Assembly (NCBI GenBank): GCA_021018815.1
Contig: JAITYX010000008.1
Coordinates: 2,912,001-2,976,000, forward strand
Length of the DNA: 64,000 nucleotides
Reading direction: 5' to 3'
DNA from: Talinum fruticosum
Lineage: Eukaryota > Streptophyta > Magnoliopsida > Caryophyllales > Talinaceae
The notes beneath the pieces were generated by a model that saw only the letters and a list, made by a program, of their open reading frames with translations, made no database searches and had not been told where the DNA came from. A program made the position numbers and the translations under genes. Numbering within the stretch: the stretch's first letter is position 1; each line of letters starts with the position of its first letter. Shown one piece after another: positions 1 through 11,709 of this stretch.

Positions 1-2648
1 CTTTAATTTGTTCAAGTGTTGCTTTTTATTTCTTTTATTAATTATTTTTCGAGAGATATTTCTTCAATCATAGAAGGCACAAGCTGGTAGATATACCATG
101 GGTAAAATTTTACGGTAGTCTGAGGTCTATTTTACCTGTGTCCAAAATCTTCTTATTTTATTTAATTTAGATTTGAATCCTCAAAATCCACGTATTTTCA
201 AGCTATTCATGGCCATAAAATTAATGTCTCCAAGCCAATGACCTATCTTGTAAGATAGAATAAGAACTACTTTATTTGTTTCATAATACTTGTCGCTTTC
301 ATTAACCTTTTTTGTTTCACTTTATAAATCTAATAACACATTTAGCAAGGACCAGTTTGTCAATTTTGAATTGATTAATCATTATTTTATTTCCTTTTTT
401 ATTAACTTCCTTCATTTTCAATAAAACGTAAGGATAATTTTATCTTTTAATATAAATTTTGTTATAAATTTGATGTTTTCTCTATATTTTCTCGGATAAA
501 TATGTCAAATATTTCCTAACTTGGGTTATCTTCATTAATTACTTGGATCTACTTTGTTGTTTCGAGCATAGCCAATTAATTTATTACCAGTAGTTGTTTT
601 CCCCTTTTTTATTTAAAAAGCGGAGGTAGAGAAGAGAGAGAGAGAAAGTGACCGAACAATGAGGTTGGGTGGTGGAGAGAGGATGTTGTCGATTATGGTA
701 AACAGTTAATTAGAAGTTTTCAAACTTTGAAATTCGCGGTGTTTTTTTTTTTTTCTTTTTGGTGCATGGAATTTGGAATTTCTGTTGTTTTTTCCTCACT
801 GCCAGTCAAGCATTGGGCTCCATATATTCATCAATATAAAATTAGGGCTTATTCAATTATTATTCTATATCTATAATTAATTCCATTTCTCATTCCAAAA
901 TATGCTTTTTTTTTCTTACCCCCAACACTAGAGAGGAATCGCAAAATTCTTTTGCGGAATATGCAAGAATCCATAAAACATTAAAGTACTTCAAAATAAA
1001 TTTAGACATTTTCCATTTCATTTTAAACATAACTATAAATAAGTTAAGGGGACAAGGAATTAATAAATACTATAAAATTCACAAATATAAAATTTATATT
1101 TATGAAACCCAAGGGTCTGTTCGTTTTACAACATACAACCTATAAGTATGAATCGATAGTAGTATAGTACGAGTAATTAAACCTTAACTATATATGATAT
1201 ACCGAAATTAAGTATCTTAAAAACATCCCAAATAAAATAATATTTTAAAAACAAAATTGAAGTTGTGAGTTGAGAAGAGAAGGTGGTATTTATTTACTAG
1301 GCACAAATTAAGTAGATTGTCAGGCAATGCATACAGATTGAACATGCAGTACTATAAATTTCTGCAGACCAATTCAATTTAATGAATTCCTGACTAACCC
1401 CCTCTATTCATATACCTGTCTCTCATCACCACCTTTTTATATTTCTGTTTTCAACTCATGAATTCATATTACCATCCTCCCCATCTTTTCCACCATCACA
1501 ATTCTATATATGTATGTTACGGATCAAGAGCTATTATCTTATCGAGAAGATTGAAAATAAGAAATATGATCCCCTTTAAAATTACATTAAAAAATCTTCT
1601 GTCCGTCGTTATTTTTGTGTTTTTTTGTAGTGCTTATTATAGTTACCCTACCTACCTAGGGGACCAATGTGAAATTGCACATCATCGATCTAATAAAAAA
1701 CGTGGAATACTACAAACAGATAATAATGATAATTGAAATTTAAATAGTCTGTACTTTGAGGATCACTAAATTCTTAAAAATTTATGCACGTAAATATTAA
1801 TCGACACAAAATACAAATACTTCACATTAGTACGAATTATTGCAGGAACACGAGTATATATGTGGATAAGTAGCCCCATATGTATGTATATATGTTCATG
1901 TGTATGATCACAATTCACATGTGTTTTTTGTCTGTGTGGTCACATGATTAGAATCCGTGACCAAGCTGTTCTCCAAAATCTTCGTACGTACAGAATTCAT
2001 TCATTCATTCATCTCAAGCCCCTTAATCTTATCCTTTATAAGTTGGTCATCTTTTTTAAAAAAATAAAATAAAAAAAAAGAGAGGAGAGAAGAGGAAGAA
2101 GAAGAGCCCTAGGTTCCTATACTTGTATGTATGGGGACAACTAACCTAGCTTTGCACTACTTTCTTTTAAGCTATCATCACCCCTCTTCAATAATTCACT
2201 TTCTCTTTTTGGATCTATTCAAACATATGTTATGTAATAAATAAATAAATAAATAAATGACAATTTTAGCACATCATTTCAATAATTACAAGTGCTAAAT
2301 ACATTTAAATGAATTTAGGGTGTAAATAAGCTAATTAAAACAAATCTAATTTATTTGTTTTGTGTAGATTCGAAACTAATCTATTACTTTGATTTTTTAA
2401 TTTAAGGATAAAATTAAATTTAGCTGCTTTGATAAACATATAGTGTAGAATAACCGATTATAAAAATAAAATAAAATATAATAAATAGAGCCGTTAGGTT
2501 TATACAATTAGACTCCTAAATTTCACATAATACTAATTAATCTACTACTATGGCGAAGAACATAGATATATGGGGACTATAAATGATATGATTGATTCGT
2601 CTGGGGGCTAGGGATGCATATAAATAAACTTATAAAGTCCAACATATG

Positions 2649-2651
<3 letters not shown>

Positions 2652-2701
<50 letters not shown>
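2652..2701. repeat. (TTA)n microsatellite
   Basis: About 17 uninterrupted copies of TTA lie in intergenic DNA. The resulting poly-Tyr/Ile reading frames are not genes. A repeat this pure is likely to vary in length between individuals. Confidence 0.95.
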
Positions 2702-2702
<1 letters not shown>

Positions 2703-5700
2703 GCATGAGTTGTTCTTTAAATATTGGTCGAACTGGGTCACATTCTACTTAGAAATAGCAAAATATTTCACATTTTTCGGTCAAATATTGAGTGACTTTT
2801 CTAAGCATAATTATTAATACAACACTTATCACACCATGAATTATTAAACTATGAACCACTTAATTGATTACATCTTCATTGTAGACCTGAAAATATAAAA
2901 GATAAGAATTTTTACAAATAAATATAATTTGTTCGTTTAGCCCTTTACATGTCTTTCCCAATTTTTTAAAACCTGATTTTAATTAAGAGATAATTACATG
3001 ATGGTGATGAAAGATTAGGGGGCAGCATTTGACCAATACCAATAATTCTGTCACGGAGAGTGCCAAGTCAAGATTTGGAACAGCTCAGATTGTGTGAGTG
3101 TGACCACCGGTTGCAAAAATCATTACATAATATAATAATTTTTCATTTTATTTTAATATATTGCCCTCACTTTTTGTAGGCTTCACCGTCAAGTTAACAT
3201 CTACATTCATCCCTTTTTTTTTTTTTTTCTATTCGTCTATAATAATAATTAACAGGAAAATTATACAAGCCAGGGACGGAATAGAACTTTTATATACGCG
3301 CAAGATTATAAAAATACTCGGTTTAAAATTATTACATCATTTTATTTTTTTATGGTATGTAAAAATTATATTCTATCTTAATAGGATCTTACGATAAACG
3401 ATATACTAGAAGGGTATGCGAATAAAAAGGATATATGATCACCATGTTTCCAAAAATTTCAAACAAAAGAGCTACATATACTAAGATTTGAATCATGATT
3501 AATATACATGACGAGAAATAATCTCAGACTAATGTTCTTTGGCAAGATTATCAATAGTTTGTATTCCCATGAACTTAACTCATAAATTTTAATGCAATCA
3601 TGATTATATAGTTTATGATAATCATAATTATAATATATATTCTCATATAATCAAATAATTATAAATTTGTTTTGCATTACAAAATTATACATCTAGGTCT
3701 AGCCAAATATATTATTACAAATTACATTACTTTTTTTACAAATTTTTAAAAATATAACAAATAAAAATGAAGCTTCCAAATGAAATAAAGAAACCATAAG
3801 AAATGAGTATAATAGGTGTATAGATAATGGAAACAATCTCCAATGTGTCTTGTTGTGATTGGCAAGATCACCGATGATATTGATGTCTGGAATTAACTCA
3901 GACATTTTGGTCCGCTGGATATCAAATTAAAATTTAGAAAATATTTGGTCAAGAGTTGCAAGTAAAATGAGTTCCCCATGGAACATAAAAAGCTTTGTAG
4001 AAGATGAATTTTGACTTGCCTTAAACAAAACTAAAGAAAAGTCTATTTTTCAAAAAAGGAAGAATATTTCATTTTTGAGAAATTACACTTGTATTATAAA
4101 TACTTCATAAAAAAATACACTAACTCATAATGATTCATTTATTTTAATATTTATTGTTAACACTCATGTTTTCGTGGTGATATATTATATCTCATAATAT
4201 ATATATTTGACATCCATTTTATTTGATTGTTAATTTTTTAGCTACATGTATACAAATTTTTTTATTAAAAAAAAAAAAAAAGTTTTCAATGGTTGAAATG
4301 GGTCGATCTAGGAAAAGGTTCTCTTAAGCCTACAACAAGACGTCCAATTCAGAAAAGTCTACAGGCTTCCCTTTTAATTGTGGGCCAAGGCCCGAAATTT
4401 GTTGGGCCTTGAAGTAGTATTGGCCTCATTCTCAAAGCTTAGATTCCTCAATTTTTCAGTGTCGATTTTTCAAATAATAATAATAATAATAATAATGTGT
4501 TTTCAAATAATAACAATATGTTTTCAGAAATGTAAACATAACATAATATCAAACGTAGCTAAAATAAATACCAAAATTTAAATATAAAAAATTTTAAAAA
4601 TATTCCATCATTATACGTAATGAATGTTTATTACTACTTGTTAAACATGTGATTCATATTATAATATATATTTGGGTCCATATTAATTTGAAAAATTGTT
4701 TCGTATGAAATTTTTTTTTCTTGTATTATTTTTTAATCTTTGGTTTAAAAAAAAAGAAAATATTTATTCTGAGAAGCATTTTTCAGAAAACAGAAAAATA
4801 TGAAACTCTCAAGTTATCTAATGTAGTGCCTTAAGTTGAAAAAAGGAAAAATATATTTAACAAATATTTGTCAGATATTCACACACATTGAAATGAGACC
4901 CACAATATAATTTGATATTGATTTTTTAGTGCGAGAAAGAAAAAGATAGATCAAATGATTGAAGTGAGAGAGAAAACAAAGTTAGACCCAAACAGGGCCG
5001 TGATGTATTGCGGTAGATGTGGGGAAAGGTGGCCCATTTGCGGGCCCCATCAAGTTAGTGTCCTTCGCTTGCTCACCTATTTTATGAGATCTGTTTGGAT
5101 TTCAACTTGTTCTCATCTTCCACTTATTTCCATCCAACTCCTGAATATTCATTATTTATGCACCTTTTTTTTTTTTTTTTTGGATCGCCATTATTTATAC
5201 ACTACTTAACACCACTTCTATTTAGTGGGTCTTCATTCTCCAAAAATAATTCAAAGTCTTTGGTTTTTTAATTTGTTATGTGACCAAAAAATAGTATAAA
5301 TCATATCTAGCACAACAATAGTCATAATAATATTCTTTTCATTCGTATTTTTGGACTTTTTAAATATATGTATATTGTAACTAACATTATCACTATTCTT
5401 TACATTTAGGGTTTGTTCTAAGATGGACTAGTCTTAACCACTACTAGTATATATATATATACCTAAGGAGGTTTAGGCGGGACGAGTATCTTAAGAAATT
5501 GACACGATTAATAAAAAATATACACGATCTAAAATATGAATATCCACTATAAATATGAAAGCCTTGGTGAATGTTTGATGAGAAACCTTGTAGTATTAAT
5601 TGAACCTTGACATGTCATAATTATAATGTATTGATAATCAGCCTCCGATTCATACAAGTTGTGCACATTAGATTGACTAATAGCAATATATAGAAATAAC

Positions 5701-6035
5701 TAATAAAACTTCAAAACTATGGTCTAAGCTCCACGAATAGCTAAAACATTGTAACAATAAATATTGCATATTTTTTATTTTTAAAATTATTTTGTAAGAA
5801 TTTTGAGTGTGCATGATTATAATTAGTCAATATCAATTCTTATCTATAAGATTATAGAAAGAACCCTCATCCAAAATTGACACCATCCCCTATATTATTT
5901 GAATTGACTGGTTCTTGTTCTTGCTAATTAAGAGCGTATCTTCTTTGAATTTCTTTCCATGGCTTACCAAAGAAAACATAATGAAACATATATACGAATA
6001 TTCAAGACATTGATAGATTGCTTTTTGAAAGACAC

Positions 6036-6045
6036 GTTTAAATTG
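6036..6045. repeat. Target-site duplication, left copy, of the Mutator-like element
   Basis: GTTTAAATTG at 6036-6045 is repeated exactly at 7309-7318, directly outside the inverted repeats. The exact match suggests a fairly recent insertion. Confidence 0.85.
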
Positions 6046-7308
6046 GGGAAGTTAATTTTTAGTACTCGAGGTATGCGACATTCATTTTTCGAGGCCTCAC
6101 CTTTTTACCTAATTTTAAGGTACCCTCACCGTTTGAATTTGTATAAAATAGGGCCTTATCTCCGGTAAGTAAGTGATTAGACGATTATACCCTTTATAAT
6201 TTTTTATTTTTCCCGGAACTCTATCCCCCTATCTCTCTCTCATTGCCCCTCTTGTGCATCCCCGCCCCAGTCCCGTCCTCTCTTCTCGGCCGGCGTCCCT
6301 CCTCCGTCTCCAACCTCTCGTCCTCCCCCGCCTCCGCCTCCCGACTCCGACATGCCCCCTCCTCGCTTCTCTCCGGCGCGCCACCCCATTAGAATCTATG
6401 AACTGGGCGAGTGTCCGAAATTAGGTCTTTTGGGGAAGAGACAACCTCAATCGCCCTAATGAACCCAAATTTCGACTTTCTTGAGGGTGTGAAAGAAATT
6501 TCAAGCTTATCACTATCGACCCACAAAATTTACTCCTTAATTTCGATGTTTTTCATAGTCAGGCCATCAAAATTGTTCAAAAGCAAGTATCCATTAGCTA
6601 CGACATGAAATTGAGCATTTGAGAGGTCGAATTTCGGGGAATAAAAGCGGCGGAAATGAAGATGTACCAGGTGGGCATCTTTCTCTCTCATCCGAAACGC
6701 GTAAGTCGAAGGCTTCATGAAGATTCTGCGCAGACGTAAATTGGGGAGGATATCCCATCTCCAGCTGGGTTCGCATCGGTGAGTGAGATCGTCCGGGTCT
6801 CCGAGAGGAGAACCAATTCGGACGATTCGGACTCGTCATCGGCGAAATTTCGATGATAAAGGTCCGTGGTGGAGGGAGAAGGCGAGTTGCGGTTGACAAG
6901 GTAGTAATCAGCAGAAGTGAAAGAGACTGCGATGGAGAAGTGCTGAAGAAGAGAGAGGAGAGAGAAAGTGGGGTTGGGAATAGAGGGGTTCATGGTGAGA
7001 GCTTGGTTGAGAGAGAGGGAGAGAGAGGGGAAGGAGATGAAGGAATTCCAAAGCTTCAAACTTCAATAATGGTGGAAATGAAGGGAAGAGGAGAGCTTTA
7101 ACTTTTTTATTTTAACCGCAATTCATTTAAGGGTATTAATGATAATTCAACTGCCATTTGTTGCCTAAATTGTTCGCTCATCGGAATTTTAAATCTTAAT
7201 CCCTTTAATGTCAACGCTTCCAACGGTGAGGGTACTTTAAAATTAGGTCAAAAGGTGAGGCCCGAAAAATGAATGTCGCATACCTCGAGTACTAAAAATT
7301 AACTTCCC
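6046..7308. mobile_element. Non-autonomous Mutator-like element, possible Pack-MULE
   Basis: The ends are long inverted repeats: 6046-~6137 matches the reverse complement of ~7217-7308 with only a few mismatches. Both ends begin GGGAAGTTAATTTTTAGTAC. The element is flanked by an identical 10-bp direct repeat, GTTTAAATTG, at 6036-6045 and 7309-7318. Long inverted repeats with a 9-11-bp target duplication are the mark of Mutator-like elements. No transposase is present. The interior differs from its AT-rich surroundings: 6230-6400 is strongly GC-rich, 6940-7030 is a GA tract, and an open frame of about 114 codons runs on the minus strand (6715-7059). This looks like a captured host leader plus start of a coding exon, but I do not recognise the protein. 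The element class is well supported; the gene-capture reading is inference. Confidence 0.85.
6715..7059 (-). pseudogene. Unrecognised open frame inside the Mutator-like element
   Basis: This minus-strand frame of about 114 codons lies wholly inside the transposon. It is Ser/Pro-rich and is preceded by a CT-rich stretch on its own strand (about 6950-7030), like the leaders of real genes elsewhere in the window. I recognise no domain, and no intron or continuation is evident. It may be a host exon fragment captured by the element or simply an open frame in GC-rich DNA. It is listed because it is the only coding-like sequence in the first 11.7 kb. Confidence 0.3.
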
Positions 7309-9635
7309 GTTTAAATTGACATATATATTAACATCCGTTCTGTTTTTATAACAGCTCGTTTATATTATAATAACTATTCTGATTTTATCTGTAACTCTCC
7401 AAATACTTAGAACGAACCCTTGTTAAAATAAAGGGGACAAAGTTTTAATAGAAGAATTGTCCACAACAAAAATTCTCTCATTGTCAAAAAAATGGGATTC
7501 AATTGGTTAGGTGAGTTAGGGACTTGAAGTCATTGACATTATTGATTAAAAAGTTTGGAAAGGAGATACTTCAATATTCGACCACTTAAAACACGGCTTC
7601 GACCACTTCAAAATCTTAATTAATTAATTAATTTTATTATCACTATAATTAATTAATTAGTATAATTTTTCACTTGCTAATCATTGTCCTCGACTCGAGT
7701 AGTTGCTTAAATGTCTCTTTCAATAGCGGCTCCTGCCTAATTAGTTTCATGCCCAAGTGTTAGAATCTTGTTAAGTTTGGTGATAAAGCAAATCCATTAC
7801 TAATTATTATATTTAATTAATTTTAAAAATCAGAAATTTTTAATCATCTTGGCAACAATTATAAGTAACATAATGTCAATTTTTTACTATTTTAATTTCA
7901 CTGCTGAAGTGATTTTAAGTCCTTTGGTATACATGCATGGTAAATAATAGAGCACACATACTTATACAAGATAGTCAAAATAAAAACAATTTAAATGAAA
8001 AGAGTTCCTAGCTAACAAGTAACAAGTAAATAAAAAAATATATGTTTTTATCACATAACTCTATTTTATTTAGTTATAAGGAGTTATAAGATAATTGTAA
8101 AGTTAATTATAAAAAATTGTAGTAATTCAAAGTCGTAGGATAGTAAGGTAAAACTAAATGGAAATTGTAGAAAAATTGAGCCAAAAACTTGTTAAAACTC
8201 GTTAATAATAGTGTGTGTGTTGTGTATTCATATAAGACGGTGAAATTCAGAGGACCGCATAAGGTTGATACAAATATTAAGTGTAGATATCGTTTTTACG
8301 GAAGGTCGGGTTCCACATAAATAGACTATAGCTTTGTGAGGCTAATTTTGGTATTACAAGCTAAAGAAGCAATAATGGTGTGAAGATTTTATAATTTTTG
8401 TGCATGCACTACACGCTATTCAGCAGCTACAATAAGAAATGGGTGGAATTAATGGACTGACTTTCCTCTTTCTACATATGATTAGAAGGTTTTTTTTTTT
8501 TTTTTTTAAATTTATTGGGTAAAAAGGTCGATATAGATTAGAGGTTAGGCCTTCCTATCTAACTTGCGGGATTAACAATTAAGTACCTACGCTACGTAGC
8601 TAATTTGTATACATTTTAAGGGCTACTCTTTGACAATTAATAATTTAGTTAATTATTTAAATGTGGTTAACTGCTACATGCATGTTATTATTTTTAATTT
8701 GGGGTCCCTCAACTTTAAGCTTTTTAACACTTAATCCACTCAAAATTAGCCTTTAGTGGTAGGTGGGCTTAAATAGGAAAAGATTACACTTTTTTGTTTG
8801 GTATAATTAATCAGGTGTTTATTAACCTAAGTACTACAGGTGGCGCGGGATTTAATTCACTATTGAGTCTCGGAGATACTCCTTCTCTATCATAATATTT
8901 ATCACTTCAATTAATTTATTTTATTTTATATATATACCGTAATATATATATATATATATATATATACATTTTAGGGATTATTTTAATTGACTTTTATACG
9001 TGACGAGATGAGAAATCTAAGCCAAACTCTTTGTAAACTTTTAATTTGATTAAAACAACTGTTGGTTGATAATATATAATGTATTTGGATTATGTGAAAT
9101 AGAAAATAGCCTAGTGATTTAATTTAACCTTTTGACAAATGTTTCAGAAAATATAAATTTTATTTACATCAACTTTTATATATAGTAATAATTTTAAAAT
9201 GAACTTAAATTTGTGACAAAAATCATACCAAATCAAATTTGAAATTGGAACAGCTTTGACGAGCTAGCTACTATATAGATTGTTGATTTTTGAAATGGTC
9301 AACTTAAGAAATACTCTTTGCTTTTTTAAATACCCCACAATTCCCTAGCTAGTTGAGTACCCAGCATTTCATATAATATCTTAAAGTTTATTATATGATC
9401 CCCATCACTAAAAGATTTAACAAATTATTTTTTTATCCCCCAAATTTTCTTTCCTTTTTAATCTAATTATACAAGCACTCGAAATTATAAATTCTAGGTT
9501 CACGATATAAGAGCTGGACAATAATATTGGTCATTCTTTCCATGCTAGACAAGCCTTTTGTGGTGCAACTTGAGAAGCTTAATTATGTAGAGTGAATGTA
9601 TGGCAGTAATAAGACAAGAGAAGAGGGAGATAATC

Positions 9636-9883
9636 CTCCATCCGTTTTAAAATACATGTCACTTTAACTAACTTTTCTTGTTACATAATAATTGTCACTT
9701 TATAATTTTAATGACATATTAAATTACTAGTTTACCAACTTTGTCCTTATTAATTACTTTGTTTCTCTTTTGTTTTCATTGATTTTTTTAAATTTTTAAT
9801 AAAATATAGGGGCAACTTAAATTTTATATTTTTTAGTATTTTCGCATAATTTTAAAATAATGTATATTTTAAAATGAAAGAAA
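9636..9883 (+). mobile_element. Stowaway-like MITE remnant, copy 1
   Basis: It begins CTCCATCCGTTTTAAAATACA, close to the classic CTCCCTCCGT terminus of plant Stowaway/mariner MITEs. It ends in a decayed inverted copy near 9860-9883. The body is AT-rich, non-coding and about 250 bp. Its sequence is recognisably the same as the reverse complement of 10165-10438. The TA target duplication is not clear because the ends are degraded. Confidence 0.55.
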
Positions 9884-10164
9884 TAAAAAAAAAAAGTCTT
9901 TCGAAAACCATGTTACTTGTTGTATATATGCATATTTAAACCCTCCCCTTGTATTTAAGAGCATGTGTAATTTTCTCACATATCCATGCATGCCTATGCC
10001 TAGAAAATGGAGTATAATTAAGGACCTAATCAATACAAGCCTACTCACTTCTAATTAATGATTTCACCACCATATCCCATCAACTTTTCACTATCTTCTT
10101 CCCATGCTTATCCTTTACTTTCCCAATGTATATGCTATTCGACTGCAAAATATTTTAAAGAATG

Positions 10165-10438
10165 GTCCATCCAGCTTTAAAATACACGTCGTTTTAATAT
10201 TATGTAGGAATATTAAGAAAATATAAAATTTATGATAAATTTTATTTTAAAAGACCAAGTTGTCCTTATATTTCATTAGAAATAAAGAAAATTAATGAAA
10301 AATAGAAGAGAAATAAGGTAATTAATAAGGATAAAATTGATAAACCAATAATTAATATGTTATTGGAATCGTAAAATAACAAGTATTGTGAAATGAGAAA
10401 AGTTAGTTAAAGTGACATATATTTTGAAACGGAGGCAG
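10165..10438 (-). mobile_element. Stowaway-like MITE remnant, copy 2, inverted
   Basis: The right end reads ATATTTTGAAACGGAGGCAG, the reverse complement of a Stowaway-type terminus. The left end (TCCATCCAGCTTTAAAATAC) is the matching inverted repeat. The reverse complement follows copy 1 (9636-9883) through most of its length, including the stretch GTCACTTTAACTAACTTTTC. The two copies lie in opposite orientation about 280 bp apart. Confidence 0.55.
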
Positions 10439-11709
10439 TATGTATTTCCATCTCTTATGTATACCGTGTATTATATTGAGTAATCTCGTTCTATCTAATT
10501 GTAAAAATTATAAGATCAGTAAATCATTGTAAGTACAAGCTGTAATAAATTTTAAAGTAGTTGTAAGATAATTTTAAAGTTAGTTATAAAAAGTTATAAA
10601 CAATTGTAAGGAGTTATAAGAAGTTGCAAGCTAAAATTGAATGAAACAAAGGGTGTCGATATAATGGCAAATACTTCATATTTTTACTTTTTTTCACCAG
10701 GGCTTGAATTTTGGAGGAAACATTTGTTTTTTATAAGTTGTCAATAAGGTTGGGAAAAAAACATATTATATATTACAAATATATTATAAATAATTTTTAT
10801 TATTTCATATGTAACAATATACAATTTTACATTTATAAGTAGGAATATCGATTTAATTTTTATTACTCTATATAAATTTATATAGGTGAAATAACTAATA
10901 TCTAAAATATGATATAATTTGTAATTATTTTTTCTAATTAACATACTTAAAAAATCCTCACAATTTTAACAGTTAAAAAAGTATCACTTTTTAACCCATA
11001 AATAGAAGAATAACTTAGAGATTAAGGGAAAGAGATAAGAATTTGAATACGAGAAGTTATGTTTAGAACGTAGTGATCAGCCATATAAATCACAATATAA
11101 GCTGTTACCTTATTATCTTTCTTGATGGAAATAAGCTTTTACTTTATATTTTATATCAAGTTAAAAAATTACCAAAATCGATACCGATAAGTTTTAAAAG
11201 AGATGTGAGTCAAACTTACACGATAAAATAAATTTTATACGATTAATTCATTTATAGTAAATCAAGTATCAATAAAACTTATGCTCAAATAGGGTAAACT
11301 AATGTTGTAAATTTTTTTAAAGAAAAAATATAAGATATTTAACTTTAAATTATATTTTTAAGATCTCCACATATATACCTAAATAAGCAAAACTATCCAC
11401 CTTTAAAAGATTTTTTAGTGAGTAATAAATATATCCATATATTTTCAAGATCTCAGATAATTTTCATGAATACATTGGTTTATTAATTAACACATTAATT
11501 AGGGTGATTAGAAAAAAATTAACACCTTAATTAGCAAATCATGTCCAAGTCCAAGCATAATGGGCACCAGTTGCTTATGTCCGTTGGATGGAGACACTTA
11601 TGAAAAAGGGTCCCCCAAAAGGAAAAGCCCCCCGGGACCCGAATTTCCCCTGCCTATCATTATCATAAAAAATAAAAATAAAAATATGAATCTGAAAAAG
11701 AAAAAGAAA

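Larger units (their letters stand above)
1..6045. other. Gene-free AT-rich intergenic DNA
   Basis: No reading frame here resembles a protein family. The open frames are under 95 codons, low in complexity and rich in Tyr, Ile, Phe and Asn, as expected from AT-rich DNA. The stretch contains homopolymer A/T runs and microsatellites: a TTA repeat at 2652-2701 and an AAT repeat near 4475-4497. I saw no tRNA, rRNA or recognisable transposon coding sequence. Confidence 0.6.
7319..11700. other. Gene-free AT-rich intergenic DNA with MITE remnants
   Basis: No protein family is recognisable. The stretch contains an AT dinucleotide run near 8941-8966, two related MITE remnants (9636-9883 and 10165-10438), and short TTATAA-rich segments at about 8075-8130 and 10557-10625 that resemble each other. 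The last part, 11600-11700, becomes purine-rich as it nears the leader of the DUF1336 gene. Confidence 0.6.

Noticed and set aside
2614..2817. Poly-Tyr open frame
   Set aside because: It is a translation of the TTA microsatellite.
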